A program made the position numbers and the translations under genes. Positions 6,534 through 12,154 of a stretch of 12,154 bases of DNA are shown piece after piece. The stretch is from Gemmatimonadota bacterium (GTDB lineage: Bacteria; Gemmatimonadota; Gemmatimonadetes; Longimicrobiales; Longimicrobiaceae). The DNA lies in the NCBI GenBank assembly GCA_019240375.1, contig JAFAYN010000531.1, positions 1 to 12,154 of the forward strand. Direction: 5' to 3'. Each line of letters opens with the position of its first letter. The stretch's first letter is position 1. The notes beneath the pieces are model-generated. The model was not told where the DNA came from. It ran no database searches and was given only the letters and a program-made list of their open reading frames with translations.

Positions 6534-8176
6534 GCGCCACCCTGGAAGGGAAGACCGGCGCGGCGAAGCCCGAGGGGCGGATGGCCGCGCTGGTCGGCGA
6601 GCTGAGGGAGCTGGAAGCGAAGCTGCGCCAGGGCGGAGGTCCCAAGCGCATCGCCAAGCAGCACGAGGACGGGAAGCTGACCGCGCGCGAGCGGATCGGC
6701 CTCCTCCTCGACCCGCGCACCCGCTTCCAGGAGGTGGGGCTCCTGGTCGCCCACGACCGGTACGAGGGGCAGGCCCCCGCGGCCGGGGTGGTGACCGGGT
6801 TCGGGACGGTGGCCGGACGCGAGGTGGTGGTGATCGCCAACGACGCCACGGTCAAGGCGGGGTCGTGGTGGCCGGAGACCATCACCAAGATGCTCCGGGC
6901 GCAGGAGATCGCCATGCGCTGCCGCGTCCCCATCATCTACCTGGTGGACTCGGCCGGGGTCAACCTCCCGTACCAGGGCGGGGTCTTCCCGGGACAGTAC
7001 GGCGCGTCGCGCATCTTCTACTACAACTCCATCATGCGGCGCTACCTCAAGGTGCCGCAGATCGCCGCCGTGATGGGTCCGTGCATCGCCGGGGGGGCGT
7101 ACCTCCCCGCGCTCTCCGACGTGATCCTGATGGTGGAGGGGACCTCCTTCATGGGGCTGGGCGGCCCCAACCTGGTGAAGGGGGCGACGGGGCAGAGCAC
7201 CGACTCCGAGACGCTCGGCGGCGCGTACACCCACAACGCGGTTTCCGGGGTAGCGCACTACCGGGTGCGCGACGACCGCGCCTGCATCGACCGGATCCGC
7301 GACCTGGTGAAGGGGCTCCCGCGCGACCCGCACTCGCTCCCGCTCGCCGAGCCGGCGCCCTCCGCGCGTCCCGAGCGCGACCTGTACCAGCTCCTCCCCG
7401 AGGACCACCGCCAGCCGTACGAGATGCGCGAGGTGCTCCGCTGCATCTTGGACGGAGGCGCGCTGGACGAGTTCCAGGCCGACTACGCCCCGGAGATGAT
7501 CTGCGGCCACGCCCGCATCCAGGGCGTCCCGGTGGGGATCATCGCCAACTCGCGCGGGATGCTCAAGGATCTCAACGGCGGGCGCCCCCGGTTCGGCGGG
7601 ATCGTCTATGCCGAGAGCGCCGAGAAGGTGGCGTACTTCATCGAGACGCTGAACCGCCACCGCACCCCGATCCTCTTCCTGCAGGACGTTTCGGGGTTCA
7701 TGGTGGGGGTCGACGCCGAGCACTCCGGGATCATCCGCGCCGGGGCGCACTTCGTGGAGGCGATGGCGACCGCCACCGTCCCCAAGCTGGTGCTGACGCT
7801 CAACCACGCCTCCGGTGCGGGGTACTACGCCATGGCGGGGCAGGGGTTCGACCCCGACTTCATCTTCACCTGGCCCACCGGGCGGATGGGGGTGATGGAG
7901 GGCGACTCCGCCGTGACCGCGCTGTTCAGCACGCAGCTCGAAGAGCTCAAGAAGCAGAAGCAGCAGCCCGACGCCGAGCTGCAGGCGAAGATCGACGCCG
8001 TCCGCGCCGACTACGATCGCCAGCTCGACGCCAAGTACGCCGCCGCGCGCGGCTTCGTGGACGCGGTGATCTGCCCGGAGGACACGCGGGCCGCGCTGGC
8101 GCTGGCGCTGCGCACCGCGCTCAACAACCCCGGGCCGCACCTGGGAGCCTTCGTGCTCCCGCCGCACCTGACGTGA
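6530..8176 (+). CDS. Acyl-CoA carboxylase carboxyltransferase (beta) subunit, methylcrotonyl/geranyl-CoA carboxylase-like
   Basis: A 548-residue biotin-dependent carboxyltransferase with the usual two crotonase-like halves. It should move the carboxyl group from carboxybiotin to an acyl-CoA. Landmarks are [17 protein letters not shown] (40-56), [17 protein letters not shown] (138-154), the first oxyanion-hole segment [16 protein letters not shown] (182-197) and the second, [10 protein letters not shown] (428-437). The [10 protein letters not shown] segment is closer to methylcrotonyl-CoA and geranyl-CoA carboxylase beta subunits than to propionyl-CoA carboxylase. An AtuA-family gene in the same operon fits a terpene or branched acyl-CoA substrate, but this remains inference. 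The matching biotin carboxylase/biotin carrier subunit is not in the window. The start is GTG 6530, overlapping the B12 gene's stop. ATG at 6581 is a less likely alternative. Length is normal. Confidence 0.92.
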   Translation: MSATLEGKTGAAKPEGRMAALVGELRELEAKLRQGGGPKRIAKQHEDGKLTARERIGLLLDPRTRFQEVGLLVAHDRYEGQAPAAGVVTGFGTVAGREVVVIANDATVKAGSWWPETITKMLRAQEIAMRCRVPIIYLVDSAGVNLPYQGGVFPGQYGASRIFYYNSIMRRYLKVPQIAAVMGPCIAGGAYLPALSDVILMVEGTSFMGLGGPNLVKGATGQSTDSETLGGAYTHNAVSGVAHYRVRDDRACIDRIRDLVKGLPRDPHSLPLAEPAPSARPERDLYQLLPEDHRQPYEMREVLRCILDGGALDEFQADYAPEMICGHARIQGVPVGIIANSRGMLKDLNGGRPRFGGIVYAESAEKVAYFIETLNRHRTPILFLQDVSGFMVGVDAEHSGIIRAGAHFVEAMATATVPKLVLTLNHASGAGYYAMAGQGFDPDFIFTWPTGRMGVMEGDSAVTALFSTQLEELKKQKQQPDAELQAKIDAVRADYDRQLDAKYAAARGFVDAVICPEDTRAALALALRTALNNPGPHLGAFVLPPHLT

Positions 8177-8185
8177 GGAGGCTCC

Positions 8186-8749
8186 ATGGCCGTGCAGTTC
8201 GCTCAGCACTACCGGTTCACGGCCGATGAGTACGTCCGGATGGCGGAGGAGGGGATCATCCCCCCGAACGCCCGGGTCGAGCTGATCGACGGCGAGATCG
8301 TCGAGATGAGCCCCATCGGGAGCCGGCACAACGCGTTCGTCGACCGCCTGAACCGTCTTCTCGTCCGCAAGCTGGGCGACGCGGCCATCGTGCGCGTACA
8401 GGGGTCGATCCGGCTCGGCGAGCGGGTGATGCCCCAGCCGGATTTCGCGGCCCTGCGCCCGCGTGACGACTTTTATGAAACCTCCCTCCCGGGGCCGGCG
8501 GACGTGATGCTGGTCGTGGAGGTCGCCGACACCTCGCTGGTGTACGATCGCAGCGAAAAGGCGAGACTTTACGCACACTCCGGCATCCCCGAATACTGGC
8601 TGCTCGACCTGGTCCAGAACACGGTTCTGGTGCACACCGAATCCAGCCCGATCGGGTATCAGCACGTGGAGATCCGCAGCGGGAACGAAAGCTGGACCTC
8701 ACGCTCGCTGCCGGACCTCACCATCAGCGGTCAAGAGATCTTCGGATAA
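8186..8749 (+). CDS. Uma2-family protein (predicted PD-(D/E)XK nuclease fold)
   Basis: A 187-residue protein of the Uma2/DUF820 family, a predicted restriction-endonuclease-like fold of unknown biological role that is expanded in cyanobacteria, Deinococcus, Chloroflexi and some Gemmatimonadota. Family features seen are [13 protein letters not shown] near the N-terminus, [14 protein letters not shown] (30-43), PQPD with D86, LVVEVADTS with E112, K125 in EKARLYA and GIPEYWLLD (133-141). The D86/E112/K125 set would form the nuclease site, so the protein appears intact. It starts 9 bases after the carboxylase stop, with GGAGG at 8177-8181 only 4 bases from the ATG, and its TAA shares one base with the next ATG (TAATG). 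It therefore lies inside a metabolic operon with no obvious biochemical connection and is probably an insertion that kept reading continuity. No flanking repeats were seen. Confidence 0.9.
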   Translation: MAVQFAQHYRFTADEYVRMAEEGIIPPNARVELIDGEIVEMSPIGSRHNAFVDRLNRLLVRKLGDAAIVRVQGSIRLGERVMPQPDFAALRPRDDFYETSLPGPADVMLVVEVADTSLVYDRSEKARLYAHSGIPEYWLLDLVQNTVLVHTESSPIGYQHVEIRSGNESWTSRSLPDLTISGQEIFG

Positions 8750-10125
8750 TGGCGAAAGACACCATCCGCATCGCGTCCGGCCAGGGCTTCTGGGGCGACC
8801 AGCTCGACGCTCCCAAGCAGCAGGTCCAGGGCGGCCCGATCGACTACCTGATGCTCGACTACCTGGCCGAGGTCACCATGTCGATCATGCAGAAGCAGCG
8901 GTCGCGCAACCCGCAGTTCGGGTACGCCCGCGACTTCGTCCCGCTCATGGGGGAGATCCTCCCCGCCGTGGTGGAGCGCGGGATCCGCGTGATCGCCAAC
9001 GCCGGCGGGGTCAACCCGGCCGGGTGCCGCGACGCGGTGCTGGAGGAGGCCCGTAAGGCGGGGCTGCAGGGGAAGGCCCGCATCGGGATGATCTCCGGCG
9101 ACGACATCCTGGAGCGCCTCCCCGACCTGCTGGCGCGCGGCGTCCAGCTCAGGAACATGGAAACGGGCGAGCCTCTCTCCACCGTGCTCGACCGGGTGCA
9201 GAGCGCCAACGCCTACATCGGCGCGCGCCCCATCGTGGAAGCGCTGCGGCAGGACGCGCACGTGGTCATCACCGGGCGCTCCACCGACACGGCGCTCACC
9301 TATGCGCCGATGATCCACTCCTTCGGCTGGTCGTGGGACGACTACGACCGGATGGCCGCCGGAGTGGTCGCCGGGCACATCAACGAGTGCGGCGCCCAGG
9401 CGTCCGGCGGCAACTGCCTGGTGGACTGGCGCAACGTCCCGCACCTGGCGGAGATCGGCTACCCGATCATCGAGGCCCACGCCGACGGGAGCTTCGTGGT
9501 CACCAAGCACCAGGGGACCGGCGGCTGCGTGACGCTCCCCAGCGTCAAGGAGCAGCTCCTGTACGAGATGGGCGACCCGAAGAGCTACATCACCCCGGAC
9601 TGCGTGGCCGACTTCACCACCATCCACTTGGAGCGCGAAGCCGACGACCGGGTGCGGGTGTACGGGGTGCACGGCACGCACCCCACCGACATGCTCAAGG
9701 TCAGCATCGCCTACTCCGACGGGTACAAGGCGGTGGGGACACTGGTGTACGCCTGGCCCGACGCGGTGGAAAAGGCCCAGACCGCCGACCGCGTCCTCCG
9801 CGAGCGGCTGGACCGGCTGGGGCTGAAGTTCGACGAGATCCTGACCGAGTACGTGGGGTGGAACGCCACGCACGGCCCGCTCGCCGGCCCGATCCCCGCC
9901 GACCTTCCCGAGGTGACGGTCCGCTGGGGCGTGCGTGGTCACGACCGGGCCGCCGTGGAGAGGTTCACCAAGGAGATCGCCCCGCTGGTGCTGGCCGGCC
10001 CGCCCTCGGTGACCGGCTTCGCGGGCGGCCGTCCCGCGGTGCAGGAGATCATGGCCTACTGGCCCGCCCTGATCCCCAAGACCGAGATCGAACCGTATTT
10101 GAAGGTGGAAGTGGTGACCGCGTAG
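8749..10125 (+). CDS. AtuA-family (DUF1446) protein, acyclic terpene utilisation-like
   Basis: A 458-residue protein of the DUF1446/AtuA family. Family motifs are ASGQGFWGD (9-17), [14 protein letters not shown] (28-41), [10 protein letters not shown] (81-90), [10 protein letters not shown] (174-183) and [14 protein letters not shown] (209-222). In Pseudomonas, atuA is the first gene of the citronellol/geraniol degradation cluster beside the geranyl-CoA carboxylase genes; its biochemical role is not settled. Here it closes an operon containing a carboxyltransferase beta subunit, consistent with a shared acyl-CoA pathway. The protein ends soon after the main domain; the C-terminal ferredoxin-fold extension present in longer AtuA proteins is not seen, and no separate small gene for it follows. 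The start ATG is fused to the Uma2 stop (TAATG). A hairpin array with a terminator follows. Confidence 0.9.
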   Translation: MAKDTIRIASGQGFWGDQLDAPKQQVQGGPIDYLMLDYLAEVTMSIMQKQRSRNPQFGYARDFVPLMGEILPAVVERGIRVIANAGGVNPAGCRDAVLEEARKAGLQGKARIGMISGDDILERLPDLLARGVQLRNMETGEPLSTVLDRVQSANAYIGARPIVEALRQDAHVVITGRSTDTALTYAPMIHSFGWSWDDYDRMAAGVVAGHINECGAQASGGNCLVDWRNVPHLAEIGYPIIEAHADGSFVVTKHQGTGGCVTLPSVKEQLLYEMGDPKSYITPDCVADFTTIHLEREADDRVRVYGVHGTHPTDMLKVSIAYSDGYKAVGTLVYAWPDAVEKAQTADRVLRERLDRLGLKFDEILTEYVGWNATHGPLAGPIPADLPEVTVRWGVRGHDRAAVERFTKEIAPLVLAGPPSVTGFAGGRPAVQEIMAYWPALIPKTEIEPYLKVEVVTA

Positions 10126-10154
10126 TCGGTTGCTGATGTATTAGGGACCGCTCC

Positions 10155-10183
10155 GGAGCCCGGCCAAACAGCGGCCGGTCTCC
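10155..10183 (+). repeat. Tandem hairpin element, copy 1
   Basis: GGAGCCCGGCC pairs with GGCCGGTCTCC around the loop AAACAGC: ten base pairs plus one internal C-T mismatch. No T-tract follows, so it is not a good terminator by itself. It begins 29 bases after the AtuA-like stop. Flanks, mismatch position and loop start match copy 3 downstream, while the inner stem sequence differs. Confidence 0.7.
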
Positions 10184-10202
10184 TGCGCGGGGTCGGTGAG
10201 CC

Positions 10203-10219
10203 TCACGAAACCGCCGTGA
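10203..10219 (+). repeat. Tandem hairpin element, copy 2 (degenerate)
   Basis: TCACG pairs with CGTGA around the loop AAACCGC. It is preceded by GAGCC, as in the other copies, and followed by CCGTCC where the others have GTCTCC, so the outer stem is broken. The inner five pairs are perfect and differ from those of copies 1 and 3. GTGAG-C-CTCAC (10196-10206) offers a competing palindrome. Confidence 0.5.
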
Positions 10220-10248
10220 CCGTCCGGCTTCGCCTACCGTGCCCCGGC

Positions 10249-10299
10249 GCGGAGGGAGCCTCGCCAAACCACCGGCGAGTCTCCCTCCGCACTATTTTT
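10249..10299 (+). terminator. Tandem hairpin element, copy 3, followed by a T-tract: probable operon terminator
   Basis: A 17-position stem (10249-10265 with 10274-10290; arms begin GCGGAGGGAG and end CTCCCTCCGC) has a single C-T mismatch and the loop AAACCACC. ACTATTTTT follows at once, so it should terminate the cobalamin/carboxylase/AtuA operon. The mismatch lies at the same position as in copy 1. The 10126-10420 stretch holds these three hairpins and no convincing gene. Confidence 0.75.
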
Positions 10300-10329
10300 G
10301 GGAGAAGAAGCAGAGTCCGGGGAGCTCCG

Positions 10330-10346
10330 GCGCGCACCTTGCGCGC
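10330..10346 (+). other. Small hairpin in the leader of the RNase Z gene
   Basis: GCGCGC, loop ACCTT, GCGCGC, lying 75 bases before the rnz start. It could shape the mRNA leader. The stem is short and self-complementary GC repeat sequence, so chance is a real possibility. No good promoter for rnz was found between the terminator and its start. Confidence 0.25.
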
Positions 10347-10420
10347 TCCCGCGTCGACGACCCCGGAGCGACGGAGCCATCGTACCACCGGCAGTTCAGA
10401 CGAACGAGAAGATAGACGGA

Positions 10421-11332
10421 ATGAGGATCACGTTTCTGGGAACGGCGGCGGCACGCCCTACGGTGGGGAGGAACGTCTCGTCCATCATCATGCAGCGCGA
10501 AGGCGACGTGATGATGTTCGACTGCGGCGAGGGGACGCAGCGGCAGATGATGCGCTACGGGACCGGCTTCGCGCTGGGCGACATCTTCTTCACCCACCTG
10601 CACGCCGACCACTTCCTGGGCGTGATCGGGCTGTTGCGCACCATGGGCCTCCAGGCCAGGGAAGAGCCGATCGACCTGTGGACGCCGAAGGGGACGGCGG
10701 GCACGCTGCAGCAGGCGGTAGAGCTGGGGGTGGAGCGCGTCCCCTTCGAGGTGCGGATCCACGAGCTGGAAGCCGGCGAGGCGGTGAAGCGCGGCCAGTA
10801 CGACATCGTACCCTTCCGCACCCAGCACGCGGGCCGGAGCCTGGGGTACGCCGTGGTCGAGCACGAGCGGCTGGGGCGCTTCGACGCCGCAAAGGCCAGG
10901 GAGATGGGGATCCCCGAGGGGCCGCTCTGGGGGAAGCTGCACCACGGGGAGAGCGTGGAGGTGGACGGGCGCGTCTTCACCGCCGCCGAGGTGGTCGGCG
11001 CCCCGCGCCCCGGACGCCGCGTGGTGTACACCGGCGACACCCGCCCCTGCGGCCCCACCCGTGAGGCCGCCGCGGGCGCGGACCTCCTGATCCACGAAGC
11101 CACCTTCGCCGGCGACGAGGCCGATCGCGCCGTTTCGACCGGGCACTCCACCGCCCGCGACGCCGCGGAGGTCGCCGCGCAGGCCGGGGCGCTCCGGCTG
11201 GTGCTCACCCACTTCTCCCCCCGCTACGCCGACGACCCTCGCCTGCTGGAGCGCGAAGCGAAGGCGGTGTTCCCGGAGGTCGCCACCGCCTTCGACGGGC
11301 TGGTGGTGGAGGTCCCCTACCGCGAGAGCTGA
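10421..11332 (+). CDS. rnz: Ribonuclease Z (tRNA 3'-end processing endonuclease)
   Basis: A 303-residue metallo-beta-lactamase-fold enzyme, the size of the short-form RNase Z of Bacillus and E. coli. It cuts tRNA precursors just 3' of the discriminator base. The zinc-binding motif HLHADH (59-64) is complete, with further ligands H136, D206 in YTGDTRP and H264 in LTHFSPRY. HEATF (225-229) and GHSTA (241-245) are also typical. The segment GIPEGPLWGKLHHGESV (163-179) corresponds to the flexible exosite arm that grips tRNA and separates RNase Z from other family members such as arylsulfatases. ATG 10421 is chosen because MRITFLGTAAARPT is the family N-terminus; upstream in-frame codons run back into the terminator region. 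The Shine-Dalgarno sequence is weak. It appears to be transcribed alone. Confidence 0.95.
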   Translation: MRITFLGTAAARPTVGRNVSSIIMQREGDVMMFDCGEGTQRQMMRYGTGFALGDIFFTHLHADHFLGVIGLLRTMGLQAREEPIDLWTPKGTAGTLQQAVELGVERVPFEVRIHELEAGEAVKRGQYDIVPFRTQHAGRSLGYAVVEHERLGRFDAAKAREMGIPEGPLWGKLHHGESVEVDGRVFTAAEVVGAPRPGRRVVYTGDTRPCGPTREAAAGADLLIHEATFAGDEADRAVSTGHSTARDAAEVAAQAGALRLVLTHFSPRYADDPRLLEREAKAVFPEVATAFDGLVVEVPYRES

Positions 11333-11336
11333 CCGG

Positions 11337-11380
11337 GCGCCAGCGTGCACGGAGTGGCAGACGGACTGCCACCCTGGCGC
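11337..11380 (+). terminator. Nested hairpin just after rnz, possible 3' end structure
   Basis: An inner stem GTGGCAG (11354-11360) / CTGCCAC (11366-11372), with loop ACGGA, sits inside an outer stem GCGCCAG (11337-11343) / CTGGCGC (11374-11380). The two are separated by 10 bases on the left and one on the right. It begins 4 bases after the rnz stop. No T-tract follows, so it is not a classical intrinsic terminator; it may stabilise the mRNA end or act with a termination factor. From 11381 to the promoter at 11461 nothing else was recognised. Confidence 0.45.
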
Positions 11381-11460
11381 GCTCCACCCCCGTTTCCAGG
11401 CCGTTTCGGCGCACTCCGGTGGGCACGGGCCCTGCACCCGTCCAGCCCCGTGTGCGCGAC

Positions 11461-11489
11461 TTGACACGCACCGTCGCGCAGTGCATTTT
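11461..11489 (+). promoter_or_regulatory. Promoter of the groES-groEL operon
   Basis: TTGACA (perfect -35, 11461-11466), a 17-base spacer and CATTTT (11484-11489), preceded by TG in an extended -10 arrangement. The expected start, near 11496, falls immediately before the CIRCE element, the usual layout for HrcA-repressed chaperonin promoters. Confidence 0.75.
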
Positions 11490-11498
11490 GCCCTCACG

Positions 11499-11525
11499 TT
11501 AGCACTCCCTGAATGCGAGTGCTAA
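11499..11525. promoter_or_regulatory. CIRCE operator (HrcA repressor binding site)
   Basis: A perfect match to the CIRCE inverted repeat: TTAGCACTC, nine bases, GAGTGCTAA. This is the operator of the heat-shock repressor HrcA, which keeps groES-groEL low until heat or misfolded protein titrates GroEL. It lies between the promoter and the groES ribosome site, within the transcribed leader. hrcA itself is not in the window. Confidence 0.97.
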
Positions 11526-11568
11526 CAGTTTTTGCCCAACTCACATCCATTACGGAGGATCACGATCT

Positions 11569-11874
11569 ATGGCCACCGCGACAGAGATCAAGGTCAAGCC
11601 GCTTGCGGATCGCGTCGTCATCAAGCCGCTCGAGGAAGCGGAGCAGATGCGTGGCGGTCTGTACATCCCCGACACCGCCAAGGAAAAGCCCCAGCAGGGC
11701 GAGGTGATCGCCGTCGGGCCCGGCAAGGTCAGCGACGACGGGAAGCGGATCGAGCCCGAGGTCAAGATCGGCGACAAGGTGCTGTACGGGAAGTACAGCG
11801 GCACCGAGGTCACCGTCGACAACGAGCAGTACCTCATCCTCCGCGAGTCCGACGTGCTCGCCGTGGTCGGCTGA
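11569..11874 (+). CDS. groES: Co-chaperonin GroES (Hsp10)
   Basis: A 101-residue GroES that forms the heptameric lid of the GroEL folding chamber. [16 protein letters not shown] starts the beta-barrel after a short N-terminal tail ([10 protein letters not shown]). The mobile loop that docks on GroEL reads [16 protein letters not shown], with LYI where E. coli has the IVL hydrophobic triad, a substitution seen in several phyla. GEVIAVGPG, the roof region, [14 protein letters not shown] and [11 protein letters not shown] complete the domain. The start ATG has GGAGG at 11554-11558. It is controlled by the promoter and CIRCE element just upstream and is followed after 52 bases by groEL. Length is normal for the family. 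Confidence 0.98.
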   Translation: MATATEIKVKPLADRVVIKPLEEAEQMRGGLYIPDTAKEKPQQGEVIAVGPGKVSDDGKRIEPEVKIGDKVLYGKYSGTEVTVDNEQYLILRESDVLAVVG

Positions 11875-11893
11875 TATCCGGCTTCCGGAATAG

Positions 11894-12154
<261 letters not shown>

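Noticed and set aside
6215..8665. 816-codon open frame on the minus strand
   Set aside because: It lies antisense to the B12, carboxyltransferase and Uma2 genes, is His/Arg/Val-rich as expected of a high-GC shadow, and shows no domain.
10155..10299. CRISPR array
   Set aside because: Repeat units are hairpins of differing sequence with unequal spacing and no constant spacer length; there are no cas genes.

Overview
The window is GC-rich, densely coded bacterial chromosome. Codon usage, the GroES sequence, a CIRCE-controlled groES-groEL operon, an in-operon Uma2-family protein and the mix of aerobic molybdenum hydroxylase and acyl-CoA genes suggest a member of the Gemmatimonadota (Longimicrobium-like). 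That assignment is inference, since no 16S or other decisive marker is present.

Layout. (1) Minus strand, positions 1 to about 3630: a molybdenum hydroxylase operon of the carbon monoxide/xanthine dehydrogenase superfamily, transcribed right to left. The order is small [2Fe-2S] subunit, large molybdopterin subunit, CoxG-like SRPBCC protein, then the FAD (medium) subunit, which is cut by the window edge. Every junction is a 4-base stop/start overlap, and a candidate promoter faces it from 3602-3630. (2) Plus strand, 3730-5993: three separate genes, namely a HAD-family hydrolase, a small lipoprotein of unknown function ending in a strong intrinsic terminator, and a class I SAM methyltransferase with its own likely promoter. 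(3) 6105-10125: a tightly packed operon encoding a stand-alone mutase-type cobalamin-binding protein, an acyl-CoA carboxylase carboxyltransferase (beta) subunit, a Uma2-family predicted nuclease and an AtuA-family (DUF1446) protein. Overlaps or very short gaps join all four. (4) 10126-10420: a non-coding stretch with three tandem hairpins that share flanks and loop but differ in stem sequence. The last is followed by a T-tract and probably terminates the operon. (5) 10421-11332: ribonuclease Z. (6) 11461 to the end: promoter, perfect CIRCE operator, groES and the start of groEL.

How the genes fit together. The left operon should make a three-subunit, FAD/Fe-S/molybdopterin hydroxylase whose substrate is not certain. 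Its large subunit has a form-II/xanthine-dehydrogenase-like active-site loop with an unusual valine, so CO oxidation should not be assumed. The central operon looks like part of a branched-chain, terpene-like or methyl-branched acyl-CoA pathway, but it lacks its expected partners (biotin carboxylase/biotin carrier, mutase large subunit), which must lie elsewhere. RNase Z (tRNA 3' maturation) and GroES/GroEL are housekeeping genes.

The most unusual item is the triple hairpin array at 10155-10299. The two outer copies share a C-T mismatch at the same place, and all three have the same loop start with compensatory stem changes. It looks like a repeated structured element rather than just one terminator. 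No tRNA, rRNA, CRISPR array, transposase or integrase was seen.
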